Part shown: in pieces, positions 1 to 14,700 of the stretch
How the letters are laid out: each line of letters starts with the position of its first letter
How positions within the stretch are numbered: position 1 is the first letter of the stretch
Assembly (NCBI GenBank): GCA_013397455.1
Contig: VYZB01000122.1
Coordinates: 1,448,032-1,512,031 of the forward strand
Direction: 5' to 3'
Source of the DNA: Crotophaga sulcirostris
Taxonomy: Eukaryota > Chordata > Aves > Cuculiformes > Crotophagidae
Length of the DNA: 64,000 nucleotides
The notes under the pieces: model-generated
What the model was told of the DNA's origin: nothing
The model's database searches: none
Seen by the model: the letters and a program-made list of their open reading frames with translations, nothing else
Position numbers and translations under genes: made by a program

Positions 1-1676
1 GCTAAACTGTGTTCCCTTTTGCCAATGACAAGGTTTTGAGTGTAAATAGATTCTGAGTGTAAACAGCTTCCACTAAATTGCCATCCCTCTAGGGTCTTCC
101 TGAATCAGAATTGATGTCTCTGTAGTTAGTAGCTGTGAATGGGCTATTTCTACTATGATTTTGTCCAGTCACTATCTAAACCCATGCAGAACACTCCTCT
201 TCCAAGGTTGGGCATGCATCATATGTTGCCTCACAGGAAGCTTTGGGACACATGCATTTTGTAAACCTGCTCTGCCTTACACTACAGAAAAATAGAAATT
301 CCCATATTGTCATTAAGCTTTGTTTGCAGAAACTGCTCCATAACTGTGAAGATACGTGAGAACATATGACTGTGCTTATTGTAACAGTATCCACACAAAC
401 ATCTTCCTAGGGTCCAAAAAGTTTTATCTGTGCTGTCCTCAAGCTGTGTGGTATGGTTGATTTGTACCTACTACTGGCAGCTGAAGTGCACGCACTTAAG
501 AGCCTTGTACGCAGCACTTCATCTTGATATGCAGAAGCTAAGAGGTGGGCTTTGAATGGAATCTGGAATTCCTAAAGGAGGAACCAATATTTGAGGTATC
601 TGGCCTTGGTGTTCACGCTTGGCTTACAGGAATGCAGAACAGCACAATAAAAATCTGTCAGATCAGCTAAATCAAAGAAACAGACCAGCTTAGGACTCAC
701 TGGGGGTTCCTTCTTGTGTTTGTACACTGCAAGCCATAGCTTTACAGGTTTGTTTGCTGATGATATTGTCAGTCCCCCCCTTATAAATGACTCCTCTGTT
801 AGAATATCCGAATGTGAATTGTGACTTCAGTAATTTGCCACTGAGTTAAATCTCTGCCGTGGGCAATATGTATACATTCTCCAAATCAGTAAATGAAGCA
901 AAGCTGTCACCAAAACTTGTCTGCAATTTTTTATGAAACAGTCTGTGAGAGCTTCTCTGTCTGTGCAGCAGGCAGCAGGGCCAGAGACCCAGGACATTTC
1001 ATCCAAAGCATTATGAAAGTGCCTGTTTTCCCTGGAAATCTGAAGAATATTATTTTCTGAAAACTCCACGCTATTCATTGTTGGAAAAAAAAAATCTACC
1101 AATTTTAACAATTATTGGAAAATTGCTGTGTTGTGGCAGTACGGAGCTAGACCTTAGAATACCATTTATCCAATAGCACATCTTTCCCCACTCTAAGCAA
1201 ACTTCTGTGAAACACTATATATGCTCCCTTTCTTTGTCTGCTTTAGGCTGCCCATTCATTAAGGCAATGACTCACTCTCAGTATGGGTAGCAACAGATGT
1301 AGTAGTGAAAAATGTTTTGGCACTGCTAAATGTTATCATTATGCAAAAAACCCAACAGAGTTTAGCCAATCTTGTTCAACAATCATCAGAAGACGTATAT
1401 TAACTTTTCTGTTTGGGGAAGGCAGAAACATATACGTCCTTATTTTGAGAAAGCATCCTTATTTTGGACATCCCGTGCCTAAAGCACCAAAATTAGAAGG
1501 AAAAACTAAAAAGTGAAGTGTTGGAACTGTTCCTCGTCAGGAAAAATGTAATACAGTTCTTCTGGGAAATTAATAACGTGCTAATGGCCTGTGTGGATAG
1601 ATGATCTAGAATGGCTTTGCAACTGCTGATGGCAGAAAACCTCTCATTTGTACGACAGGCTGGTGAGCAGATCAAA
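1..1676. other. Non-coding stretch, nothing recognised
   Basis: AT-rich unique-looking sequence. The frames present are all under 100 codons, without splice context or recognisable motifs. Confidence 0.6.
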
Positions 1677-2110
1677 TAATCATAGCTATGTTGGTGGGAA
1701 GGGATCTCTAAAGACTGTCTAGCCCAACATGCCACTCAAAGAAAAATTTCCTTACCTTACATTACAATGTCGGGTCACCACAGATTTGCAGGCTAGCTCT
1801 TGAGAATCTTAAAGGTTTCATATCTCCCCTGGTAAGCTGTTCCTGTGCTGCCCTGTCCTCTTGGTGAAGAAGTTTTTCCTCAAGTCCACCTGAACCTCCC
1901 AAGTCACAATTGGTGTCCTTTGCACCTTGCTGTATTATCTACAACTGCAACATCCCATCTTTGTGACTTTCCCTAAGTAGCTCTTAGCAGCTATTACCTG
2001 GCCCCTTACTTTCCTCTCCTCCAGACTGCACAAGCCAAACTCCCTCTAACTGTAGGCCCCTGGCCATCCTGGAGGCACAGTGAAAGGCTGTCAGCACCAC
2101 AGCTTTATTT
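1677..2110 (-). mobile_element. Old, degraded CR1 LINE 3' fragment
   Basis: The plus strand reads as a reverse-complement CR1 tail. A GGTTGGAAGGGA-like start near 1690 is followed by the characteristic GAAGAAGTTTTTCCTCAAGTCCACCTGAACCTCCC-like block at about 1866-1900, the segment preceding the end of CR1 ORF2. Further on comes a decayed counterpart of the AAGCCAGCTCCCTC segment. Many substitutions and indels indicate an old insertion. The right boundary is uncertain. Confidence 0.75.
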
Positions 2111-5100
2111 GATTTTCCTAAATTAATGAAAAGACTCCTCCCTCCAGTGAAACCTACATAGGAAACAAACAAAAAAAAAAAACAAACAAAAAAAATCCCC
2201 AAGACAAACTTGGGTGTGTATTTTAAGCCTTTGCAGAATAATCTCTCTCACAAGTTCAGAGGTATATATATTTTTTGCATGAATGTCACATTGTGCTGAA
2301 CTGTAATTTTTTGAGCAAACTCTGCACAACCAAGCACCTTCATAGTACTGTGTCATGTAATAACTGAAGCTGCAGTTTGCATTTAAATGTTTTTTGGTAG
2401 TATTGAAGCAGTGCTATTTGCATATTAGTTGCAACAAGCAAATCTCTGTCTAGAGCAGCAGTGCAACTGTGCATTATTCAGCATTCAGAATCTACATAAT
2501 ACATACCAAAAGATAACCAACTACATAATATTGGTTCAAAAAACTACAAAATCTAAAAGAACTGTGGGATAACAGATTCAAATATGTACAGAAATTGCTA
2601 AGTCAAGTCCAATACTGATATAGTGCTCTGGAGCCATCCTAATATACCTTAACAATATCCCTCCTTCTATCTGTTGCAGACATGGATTCTATTCCTGCTC
2701 AGCACAAGCACATTTACTACAGTAACGTTATGTACTTTAAGTTGGACTTCGTGGCAAACCTGTACAGAATATCTGCTGTTTCTGCAGTTACTTTCATGTT
2801 TTTTTGCAAGACATCTGCAGTAATTGACAGTATACTGCAGGTGGAAAACTGGTTTTTGGTGTGTTTTAAATTTGCTGTCTTGTAGCTCCACATGTGTTAC
2901 CTTTGGGAATTTTCACAGGTTGCCCTCTGCACTGTGTCTGTCAGTGTTTTTTATTTCGAGGGGTTCTCGCCAGACAGCATCTACTCTGTTTCCAGACGGG
3001 CACATGATGAGCAGTTTCCTGGAAAATGTTGTGTTCTATTCTTTTGACTGCCTGATATTTGTCAGGGGTGGCCAAAGGTATTCAATTAGAGAGACCATTT
3101 GGTTTAGATCTTTAATGCTATGGGGGAAACGTGGTATTTTTCATCCCTAAAGAGGAGCATGTAGAGTACAAGCTGGCCTACTGCTCCAAGGTTGTGCATA
3201 AGGGTTGCATACCTTCATGCTTCATGTAACTCTGTCACTGACTGCAAGTACATAACTTCAAACACCTCAAACCAGTCATGGGAACTTCAGGCTCCATCAG
3301 ACATTGCAGGGATAGTGAAGCTAGACTGAAGGTGTATCCTTGTCACCAGCTTGTAGTACACCTGGAAGAAACAAAGGAGTGGGGTCCTGGGAAGCTGTTC
3401 AGGGAAGCCACCCAGGCAAACAGCAGGCCACAGCACCTGAGGTCACTGTAGCCTTCCCCTACTTTTCACACTAACACATAGAAGCATTGTGCTCTCCTGT
3501 CAGTACAAAACCTGCAATGTTGCACAGTTTTCCTATCTTGAAATAGCCATCCTTGTAAGAATATTGTGCTTGCTGTACTGTTATTGCATATTTATTTCTT
3601 CATGGACAATCCTCTCTAAAAAATCTGTCTGACAAAATGAAAAGCAGTGTGTTGAGGGATTCAAAAGCTGCTTTTTTAACTGTGTGCAATGACCATTGAG
3701 TGTCTTGGTTTTTCTCTAGTTGTGAAACATGGTTCCCCATTTCTGGGAAGGGTAGAAAACATAGCTTTCTTTTTTTTAAGGACTGCTGAACCTGTAAAGA
3801 GTAAATACAAAGCCTCACTAAGACAAAAAGAAAAAAAAAGAAAGGTAGTGTTAGATAGCCTTCCTGTTAATGAAGGCCCTGTTGAAACCAAGACATAATT
3901 TGTTCTCATTGGAGACTGTCCGCTTTCCAATACAGAGTTAATATCCTGGGACATCTGACAGATGCTTTTTAGTGCTTTCATCTTTGTTTGAAATTTCCCA
4001 CTGAAAAAACTGGAGGAAGACTGCTAGCTGAGATTTCATAATCCCTGTCTGAAGAAATCTTACTGTAGCAGTGCATTTTCAATAGCAGAAAAAAGAAAGG
4101 GGAGAGAACCTGTTAAACAAGGTGAAAGCAGGGGTGCTAGATTTATATTGTAATACTTTTGAATTTTATTTTCAAATGTAGAATTTTATCTGCTGTTCAA
4201 AACAACAAAATTATTTCCTCTGGTCTTAATGAAATCCAGAAATGATGGCAACCTGCTGCTGTTTTACTTCAATGGCAGCCTCTAACAGCAACTCCCTTTC
4301 GGGAAAGCTATCTTTTATCTCTGAGAGAGAGAGCAAATAAGCTCATTAGCACATTTTCTTTGTACACTGTAGGTGCTCTTCTGTATCAGGCCAGGATTTG
4401 GGGAGAGGCACTGTACAGTTGCTGGGACCTCAGGGTTGTCCAGTTTCATTTTTCCTTCCCTTGTGATTAGGAAATAGTCTTGAAAATGAGGATACAACAG
4501 GCCAAAAAGGGCAGAATGACAGAAGTATGGTTTTGTGTTCAGCCTCTGAAAGCTTTACCCCACAGAAAATTTGGAGACTACTTGATTGCAATTAGCTTGC
4601 CCTTTTTACCTTGCTTTGTTTGTGTTTATGACTTTCTCTTCAGCCTGATGGATTCTAATGTCCATTACCATGATTTTTTTCTCTGAATTTTGTTTTCAAG
4701 CTAAACAACCTGCATTGAAAAAAATATATGGACATCAATAGCAATCCAGCTGTTCCCTAAAGGAAAAAAAGGCCTAAGCAATAGGATTCCATTAAAACTG
4801 GAAGTTTCTGCATTTTTCACGTATATTTTTTTTTCCTAAGATGGTGAAAAATGTTCGCTTATAGTAACATCCTCCCACTCCCTAATAACCTTATCAGGTC
4901 TGGATTGGTGACTTCTTTAAACTGTTGACACAGTCATTTTACTTATTTCCTGGACAATAAAGCACCCGGGTGCTCAGTTCCACTTCTCACAGAAGGATTT
5001 TTTGGGGGCTCTTTTTAACTCCATAAAGTTCCTTTACTCTGGCCGTAATTCAATGAAATATTGGCTAGGGGGAAACTATTCAGGCTCATCATGACAACAT

Positions 5101-6549
5101 TGTTCATCACATTAAACGGTGTTGCTGAAGGGTAAGAAAGTTGTACTTCCAAGACAATACACCTGCAGAGAATTAGCTGATAAATGAATAACATACACAT
5201 GGCTGAAAACATTAATGGGGAAATATATTTTTAAGAACTTTGAGGTTTTGCAACAACCTCTAAATGCCTCCTCTGCATGGTCTTAGCAGTTAAAATATTT
5301 GGCAATTCAAAGATGCAACGCTACACTTTAGTGCCATGGGAAGTAAATTGCTCAGACATTTTTCCCTCTTGCGTGCTGTTTGATGGTTCTCCACCCTGTC
5401 ATTTTGCCACTGATACTAGCATTGCACAAAGAAATCATCATGGCTGGTGATCCTTTTCCACTCCAACAGAAAAAGTGGGAGCATCCATCTTTATGCAATT
5501 TATACATTCTTTCTTCAAGTATAGATAACTATGCTCTGCACATTTATGATTTCTATTTTATATTTATATTATAGCTGCAGTAAAAGATACCAGCATGTTA
5601 CTGCTGGACTCTCAGAGTATTAGCAGAATATCTAACTCCTGGTCCTTGTTTGTTGTGCAGGCTGTGTGCAGATGGAAGAGTCAGTCAAGCAGCAGACTAC
5701 ATTGTTTCCTATAGCATCCTTGATTCCCACATTGAAGGTTTTGGAAAGTGTGTGGTCAGTAAAGAAGTAGCCTGCAGGAATAAAAAAAGGGAATGAGTTA
5801 GTGGAATGGTGCCATGGAGAAATGTATTTTATCCCCCAACCTCCTGCTGGAGAATTCCTACCTGATGCACATTATTAAACTTCCCAGAGTAATTAGTTCC
5901 CTTATACCCAAAACCAAGAACAGAAAGGGTTGGGTTTGCTGAAGTGTTGATCTCAGAGAACAGTGACTCAGAAATCTTGGGGCTGTGCAATGAACTGCTG
6001 TGAGAAAACAAGGAAGGGGAAAGTGATGAAACTCTACCAGTCAGTTTGACCATCATTTCTTAATACAGGAGAATGCAGAGGATTTTGTGGAGGTGTCTGG
6101 AAAGCATTGTGGCCTGCAAAGGTCTGGGAGGCAATAAATCTTTCTGATCATCTTTCTGTGTCTATACTGCAGATGTTTAAAGGGATCCAACTAGAACTGG
6201 ATCTTCTCTGCCAAGTCTTCTCTTTCTGACACCTGTCTTCACCTTCTTATCTTCTGTGTGTATCCTTACTTTCCCTTCATCACCGTAATTTCTTCCCCAT
6301 TCCTCTCACCTACTGCCTCCTATTTCTTCTCTTTAATCCTTCCTCTGCAATGTTATTTACACTGTATTCCACACATTTCCTCTCTCTCGATTATAACTTA
6401 CATTATTTCCTCCATTTCTTTCATTCCCTGGCATCAGCAGAGTAGCATCAAATTCAGTAATTGCCAGGAAACTTTTGATCATTCCCTCAGCCCCATTATG
6501 TGCAGTCCCCTTGCTGAGATAAATCAACCTCAATTGACTTAAATTATCT
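2111..6549. other. Non-coding stretch between old CR1 copies
   Basis: AT-rich, with several A and T runs (for example 3769-3779 and 3827-3840). The longest frame is 108 codons and resembles no protein I know. The pyrimidine-rich stretch around 6190-6430 explains its stop-poor frame there. Confidence 0.6.
2168..2199 (+). repeat. A-rich (AAAC)n low-complexity tract
   Basis: AAACAAACA-type tract directly right of the old CR1 copy. Confidence 0.8.
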
Positions 6550-7600
6550 TCTTTCTGTGGAAACATGTAGTATGCCTGATATCCAGATGTCTAACCTGAA
6601 TCTTTCCTCCTGAGTTTAAACCTATTACTTTATCCCCTGCCTACTATGGACATAGAGAAGAGCTTATTCACTTGCTTTTATCAGCAACATCTTTACACAT
6701 CCAAAGACTATTCATATGCCTCTCCTTGACATTTTCCTCTCTAGATTAAATAACCTCAACTCACTTAACTTTTTCCTGCTGGTGATATTTGCCAGTGCTC
6801 TCACTGTTTTCTCTGCAATGCTTTTTTGCACATCCTTTTTAAAAGCATGTCACCAAAACTGGACATAGTCCTGCTGCTGAGACCCTGGCAATGTTGCTGA
6901 TACCCTGGCAATGCTGACTGCAGTGAAATTCAGTCTTTTAAGCTATAATCTCTTCTTTCTCTACCTATATATAGAGATACAAGAACAGAAAATATCTTTC
7001 AATATAGTGGGTTTAGTCTTTTTTATTTGTTGACTTAGGTTCTTCACTATAAAATCTCTTTTTTTTCCCCTGCAGAATGATTTCTTGGCAGTTCTTTCTC
7101 CTCCTCTGTTTACATAAAGGACTGTTTCTGCCTAAGTGTATTACTTCTCCTTACTGAATGGTACCTTGTTGTCTTTGCAGAATATTCCTCCAATTCAACA
7201 AAACTATCCAGAAGCCTAAGCTTGCTCTCTAATGTCCTTCCTAGTTTGACACTATCTGCAGTTTCAGTAGTCATACTTTCACTTCCATTGATTCAACTAT
7301 CCTACTTTCTGTTCCCAAACTTTCCACTCCAGATTATTCACGAAAATGTTAAAAAACACTGTATACACATCAACCCTTAGTGGAATACTGCTTGACATAT
7401 TTTCTTCTATTTTGACACTGAATTGTTGTTAAGACTGTGTCTCATTTTCTAGACAGTTTTTCCCCAGTCTAAAATTCATTTGTGTACTATTCCATGTCTC
7501 TTTAACTTACTTCTAGACTGTAATGGAAGACAATGCCTTTCTAACGTCAAGATACATGAAATCTGATGCTTCCTCCATTCTGGAATAAAATAAAAAGAGA
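6550..7600 (-). mobile_element. Ancient CR1/L3-like LINE fragment
   Basis: Reverse-complement CR1-like reverse-transcriptase sequence is recognisable in order. A CTCTCCTTGAC...TCTAGATTAAATAACCTCAACTC block (6720-6765) corresponds to the conserved [13 protein letters not shown] region. ACCAAAACTGGACATAGTCCTGCTG (6851-6876) corresponds to the FWAPQF region. A later segment at 7320-7560 resembles the mid-RT region. The copy is very diverged, with frames destroyed. It is old relative to the other copies, and both ends are approximate. Confidence 0.55.
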
Positions 7601-10600
7601 CTGGGAAATTCACATTGGATATGCTACTTCACCTTATTGTTTTCTGGGTGCCTATGTACAGTTTGCTTGATTTTTTCTGCAAGTGAAGTGTCTTTGTTAC
7701 CTCTGTGTTAGCATAGGAGTTTATTATAGCCTTTGTTTGTAAAAGCAGAATTTCTAACAGACACTGCTAGTATTAATGCATGCCATTTCTTGCACACAGA
7801 CCCACAAAAACAACAGAGACACAAGGGAAGGAAGTGAGTAGCTTTGGCAGTTGACATCTGTTGTGTTTGTGGTTTACTACGTAATGTGCATTATCTTATC
7901 CCACAGCCTTGTCCTGGCTACTGCAGTCTGAGTCAGAAGGAACCTCTGGATGGAGAATTTTGTCTTTCCCCTGGAAGGGAGCCACTGGGCATGGCCACAG
8001 GAAGCGCTGGGGGACAGGATGGGCCCAGCTGAAGGGAGGCAGGGAGCAGGAAGTCAGGTAACAAGGAGCCTGCAGAATGGCCAAGGAGACTGCCAAGAAA
8101 AGCAAAAAAGCAGGTGGACAGATAACAGAAAGAGGACGCTTCCCACAGAGCCACAGGAGATGGCACAGGTTTGTTACAACCAGAATTTAGCAAGTAGCAA
8201 GCTTGTAAGAAGGGACTTGCCCTGCAAAGGCACGGTGGTATAATGAAGACCTGTAAAAAAGTCCTTTTATTTCTGTTCCTTCTCATCCTCTGTTTGAAGA
8301 AGTTTAGTATTTTAGTTTATGGTAGAACCTGACCAGCTTTTAAATACCTGTTTGATGTCTTGACCACAAGGAGAGGTCCTATAATGCCATCTCAGTGCTC
8401 TGGGTGATATAAGATGTCATCATGGTAGTCATGAAATCTCAGCTCCTAATCTTTCATCATCCTATACCAACCTGCTTCCTCTAAGTATTTTGGGCAACAC
8501 TCTCATTTCTAATGACCCCTGCCTGACTTTTCCATTTCACACCACCACTACCACTGCAGATGGTCGGCATATGAGTACAAAATGCAGGGAGTTTGGTTAA
8601 GTAGCTCTGGAAGACTCACAACCCTCAGCTGTGGGATAGCAGCAGCAAAAGCCTGGCATTTTAGAACTGAGCACCTCTCACCCAGTGACGATTTTGCTTC
8701 CCCATAGCTTTAACCAGAAGGCAGATGACTGCTTTGCCAAGGGCCAAACACACCTTGGGACTTCAAGAAGTTATTGCTGATTTTACAGCATCTTTATGGA
8801 GCCTGCCATATCCCAAAAGGGTGTGTCAGGGACATGGGTTCCATAAAGTTGCATATCTTCTGCCCTGTTGATTTTGAGAAGCTAGGAGAAGGGTTAGAAA
8901 TGTGTCCAACTCCACATGTAATTTTTTGCTGTGTTTGACACATGCAAAAAAACCCCAAAAATTAGTGGCCAAAGGGTTAAAAAAAAATCCTGTATTTCCA
9001 CAGGATTTCTTCAATTTGATAATCCTCACACATTCTTTTTATTTTATTTGGTTTTGCTTTGAGCTACCTTAAGATCTTTAGATATGAATGTATGAACCGT
9101 AGACAAAAGGATATAAAAACACTGTTAAATTGCAGCCAGAGTCGGATGGCTTTCTGCTGGACAGGGCTTTTCTTCAAGATAACTCCCAGGATTCTGTGAG
9201 CAAAGATTTGTGTAGTAAGGCAAAAGCCAAGCAGCTCAGTAAGCACATAAATACGTAGCCCCTAAGAAATGAGTGCAGAATTAAAACTTTGGTGTCTTAG
9301 CAAATCACAACAGATCTTTCTGGTATTACCTATATGGCTTTTCAAATCTTTCCCTTCAGTGGCAGCTCAGAAAAGCTTCAGTTCTGCAAACTGTTAAGCT
9401 TGGAAGATCCTGTGCCTTGTAGAGCCTTCTCAAATACTGTAGCTTCTGGAATCACAAGGCAATTCTTCAACTACAATCAGGTAGAATTTACTGTTTAAGA
9501 AGGCATTTTAAAATAGGAATTTCCATTTTGAAAACTCTGGAAACTGCAGCAAATAGACCAACAAACTCAATGGCAAATTATCACTTTCTAAGCCTTACAT
9601 TTAAGAAGACCTGCTCACAGATACACTTGAATATGTTACCTTTCAAGGTCATAGCATCTGAGACCATCTGTCACTATCACAGCTGTGATGGTTACTGCAT
9701 TATAGAGGCTTTAGAGTTTCAAAAGGAAGGATTTAATTCTTTCAAGAGGAAACCTAGATAATATCCCTCCAAGCAGAAAGTTCAGCAAGTCACTAAGTTC
9801 TCATTACAGAGATTTTCTACAGTAGAGAATTTTGCACGTTGGCCTGAAGCTGCCTCAGATGTGCACTTCTGGTCCCTGGCGCTCTCTATCAGATACAGGG
9901 CATCTGAGAGTGAAGATGATGATTGTATTCTGGCCGCATATTAGCTGGAAACAAGATTTCACTAAGTCATGGGTGCTAGAGGGTTTCTCTGGCTTATTGT
10001 AGTCATGACTTTTGTGTGTACTGCAGGATGCAGATTGTTCTACACAGGCTCCCAGGCATTAGTGCAGCTACAGAAAGTAATCTTTTTGGCAGCAGCAGCC
10101 TTCATGGATTGCAAAAACTGTAAGTGCTAGGGGCTACTCCAGCCAAATACCATATTTCATCTTTTGGAGTCCTGAGAGTGCAGGCAGGCTTGGTCAGGCC
10201 TCAGTGACTCATTTCATCTCAAAAAAGGGAAGCAGAGTCACCACTGGTGCTATTGATGAACTGGATGTTATTTCCTATGTCAAACTATTAATGCAAAAGG
10301 ATTCTTATCAGGAGAGAATACACTGTCACTATAAAATAATACAAAAGTATTTTATAGCTTGAAAGTATGACTATAGCAATAAAATAAATTATTTTACCTC
10401 ATGGAACATTTTGACTATGGCCTTTTATGATTTTGATGCCTGGGAATGATTCTAGAAACTCTTAATATCTGATGTGTTTTTCTAGCATAAATGTGTGTTT
10501 GCCTTCAACCTCATTTATGTACAATGTATTAAATATATAAACTAATGATATCTTGTAAAATAATGTAATTCGTGTATTAATGAATTATCAAACATCTACC

Positions 10601-11663
10601 TGGACTTTCTTAATAACCAAGCAAGGCTGAAAACAAAAACCATTTAGATTCTGGAGACAAAACAATTTAGAAATTACTTGTAGTTTCTTCTTTGATAAGA
10701 CACTTCTTTTTTTTTTACACTCATCATGGATGTTACTAGGACATGATGTACTTAGTGTGAGGATTTGGTTACTATATGGGCTTTGCTAGCCTGCACAAGC
10801 CAGATGAGCCTCTAATTATTTTTGTTTTTCAGGCCTAACCTGAGAGTACCATGCTTGATAAATGAGGAAATCATTGAAGTTTCAAACTCATGGACTGCTT
10901 TAGCACCTTTGCTTAATGCATTGACACATTGAGTTTCTTCACTACATTTCACAAACTGTAGTTTATATTAATATAATAATTGCTGATTAACTAAAAACAT
11001 GTCATTATATCATCTCCATCAAACGGCTGAGGAACAGACTTGGAAGTCATTACCTGTCATTAAGTCCATGGAAGAAAAGGAGGGTTTCACAACTGTTCTG
11101 TTCCATCTGTTCTGTTCTCCTCCATCCAGTAGGTCTATAACAAGGACTTCAAAACTTAAGAATTTAGGGTATCTGTATAAAATTTTGAAATCCAGCTGGG
11201 CCATCTTGCTGGAAAGAGGGGCTGTGACTTTCATATCATTCCCCTAAACCTCTTTCAAAGCCCATTTCACAGTACTTTCCTCTTTTTTCTTTGTGTGCCT
11301 AACAGCTGACACAGGTCTCTGCACTGTATCATTCTCCCCTGCTTCTTTTCTGTACCCCTTTATCATCCTCTGATTTCATCACTGACAGATAAGCTTTACT
11401 GAGACTTGCATGCCTGGAGTTAAGTCATTAAAGAAGGAGTTTGCTTTTCAAAGGCAATGGACACTTCCCACTTCCATGGGAGTCACTGGAATTGCTCTGG
11501 AATTACTTCCCTGGCGTTTTGTGAGAAGAGTGTGTTGGCAAGCACCTCAAATACCAACCTTACCATGGCGGACAGAAAAAGAGAAAATGAGCACAAATAT
11601 TGGTGATGTACTGGCAGCAAAATGACCTTACCTGCTAATGGTTTCATAATTCTACATTATGGT

Positions 11664-11717
11664 TTAAAAAAAAAAACCAAAACAAAACCAAAACAAACAA
11701 AAAAAAGAAAAAAACAC
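11664..11717 (+). repeat. A-rich (AAAAC)n low-complexity tract
   Basis: About 55 bp of A with interspersed C (AAAACCAAAACAAAACC type). It could be a decayed poly(A) tail of a retroposed sequence, but nothing recognisable lies upstream. Confidence 0.8.
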
Positions 11718-14700
11718 GCCTAGATTTCAGTTTATTAGCATATATACACTGCTTGGGTTGGAATTACATGATACTTCATAACAAAATAAGGAATATGGAA
11801 AAACTAGTCTGATCTTGAGATTACTGGGAATATTCAACATGGGCCTAAGTTCTGTAAAATATTCTGGGAAGCAAGGGCTGAAATTCTGTGGGACAGACCA
11901 AGTTTTGAACAAAGTTAACTTGATCCTCAGCTAATCTCAGGCTGATGCTCAGGTAAATCTTGGCTGATGCAGAGATTTTTTTCAAGGTACTGAAAACTCA
12001 GCCAGGCTTCTCTTTCTGCAGACAAAAACGAGCGTGTTCTCTCATTTGTTTGGAAAGACTTCACTCGTGCTGGCCCAGTTACCAACATGGCTGGGGAAAA
12101 GCCCCCTGAACTCACACGGAGTCTTCCCTCAAGTGAGAAAAGGTAAAACCCCAGACATGATCTATTTAATGAAATGCCTATCAGTTTTCAGCAAGATGAA
12201 AAAAACATCTGGATGATCAGAGAACAAAACAGCAACAGAGAGCAAGAGTCAAGTGAATCAGGAGAGAGTTCCTCAAACGTGACAGGAGAACGAGGGACAA
12301 AATACAAAATCTGGTTAAACTGGCCATGAGTCCATCAACAGAATCTGCAACATCTTCCCTCGCTAAACAGGGTTTGGCATTTTGTGTTCAGGATCACCTT
12401 TAATATGGTACAGCAGTGATAACTTTCATTATTCTGCTGTGGAAACAGCTTTGCTGTGAGAAAGAGCTGTGAGAAGCCTTGTCTGGGGCCTGCACTGTGG
12501 AGTTGGGAGCTGTGTGTCAGCTCAGGCCCTTGTTCCTTGCCAGAGCTACGTGGTAGGTATGCCTGTGCCCTGCCATGTATCCTGCTCATCTTGACCTTGC
12601 CTTGTTGATGTGACCTCCTCTGGTTTGACCTCAGATCTGATTCATCACACGCAGACATTTTTGGTGATTGTTGCCAGCTGAGCCTGCTTACTGCTCTGCT
12701 CTCCTTGTTCAGGCACACTGCTCTGTCTCCCTTATTTTTGATGATGCCGCCACTGCCTGCTCCGTCTTCATCCTCAGCCCTCTGCACACCTTCACTTGTG
12801 GAGCGTCCTGCTTTTGCTGCTTCCAGACAGGAAATTTAATCCAGATTGAATTTAGCCTCATTCCCTAGCCCAAGTGTTTTTATTGTATGTGAAGTTCAAA
12901 ACTTTCTAAAGAAAAACTGTTTTACTGGAAAATTGGAAGCTTCCCATCTGGTAGTTCAGAATTTAATGGCTCTGTGTAACTTGAAGAAGAACTTCCAGTT
13001 GGATTTTCTCCAAGTGGAATCTAATTTTTGTTTACCTATGCCATACTGAGAAACTACCAAAAGGTTGTAAATGGAAATGAAATTTGGTTCAAAATTGCAC
13101 CAAACCATTCTCTTAGCCTTTGTGATCCAAAATGCACCAGCTAATTTCACTAAGATGCTGATTTCCACGAGGCTCCACAAAGGAGAAAGTTTTCCTTCCA
13201 GAGTGTCCTATATGCCTTTTCACTGAATACTTCTAGATTCTAATGAGATAAAAAATGCCTACTTTCCCCCAGAAGTGCTGCACCCTAATTAAATGTAACT
13301 CTGTCATTAGTGCATAGTAGTAAGGCACATACTCACTGTAGCAAGGAAGGGTTAGTACAGATTTGGCAGTTAAGCAGCAGTGCACAACAGAACCCAGACA
13401 TGAGGCTGCATTCTGAAATGTTGAAGCAAAATTTTGCTTTCTACATTTGTGAAACCTCAGCTGTAATAATACAAAGAATGTCAGCTCATGGAAACCAAAA
13501 TTCAAGTTAGGCAATGTTCTCCTTTTCCTAGAAACCACTCATGGAAACCATGCCCAACTCTAATTTAGAGAGTTGCTCGTGTAATGGTGCAGACTGAAAG
13601 GTACGCTTGCTGCTGCAAATTGCCCATGTCCTAAAACAACACAACATTCAGAAGATGGTCTTATCTGCAAGGACAAAATTGGAACATCCAAAGGTTTTAA
13701 GCATATGTATAAAAGTAAGAATCGAACACACATGAAATATCATGTAGTAAAATCCTCTGTGTTTAATTTGCACTGCAGACTTGCACATCTAAGGCATAAT
13801 GAATTACTTCCTGTTTGTCCTTTTATGTAGTAAGTTCTTTATTCCTTTTGCCTGCAGCTTGGTTATTCACCAGCATTTTTTTCAGTGAAGCCCTAAAAAC
13901 AGGGAGTGAAAATAATCTGTTCATTAACTCCAGCCATTGTAGAGTAGCGGCACTCTCTGACTGCAGTCTAGATGAGGGGTAATAGCTGGAAAGAGGTTAC
14001 ATAAGGTCAGTAATTTGGGCTCTTTGCTCAAAATGTTGGGCTAAACAGCTGTTCATGGGATTACTCACAAACAAGACAGTAAAAACAAGACATTCAAAAG
14101 GTAATCTGCGTACTATTTTAGGAACAAAACTAAATGTCCTAATTTTAAATAATCTGTAGTGCTCGTTATGCTGCCTTTTCTCTGGCAACACTCTCAAAGT
14201 TAATTACCTATTTTATCCCAGTTTTTCACACATCATTGCAACTATGGTGTTAGAAATTTTACCTCTGATGCTCTTTTTAGCTGCCTCCCCAGTTCCAGCA
14301 GCCATCTTCTGGGAATTCTGAGATCTGGCTGCAAATTACAATGCTACAGGCAGACTGCTCAGAAAGCAAGCGTGGTCAAGGAATACAGTGTTAGACTATG
14401 TTCTTGACAGGGATTTTTCAATAGGTTTTGACTTAGGTCGGGCTGAACATTTCACCCTCTTTCCTTGTCTGCAGCCAACATTTTTATGATTAGATGCCTT
14501 AAGGAACTGTGCTACTCTGAAAAGAAAAAAGAGCATAGTTCTTTGATGCATAGACGAAAAAAAAGAAAAACTGTCATGTTGGCTGAGACTCATTAATAGT
14601 TCTACTTTTCAATTTTTTATAACTTTGCTGTGTGTTTTGGGAAAATGGGACATGAGGGGGAAAAAGCATCAAGGCAAAGCTAGTAGCACAGTGTTCAGTG

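Noticed and set aside
6874..6922. Repeated CCCTGGCAATG phrase, about 22-bp unit
   Set aside because: A short local duplication inside an ancient CR1 fragment; too small to interpret.
12335..12787. 150-codon minus-strand frame in a GC-richer block
   Set aside because: Low-similarity composition without known motifs; possibly an old unclassified repeat rather than a gene.
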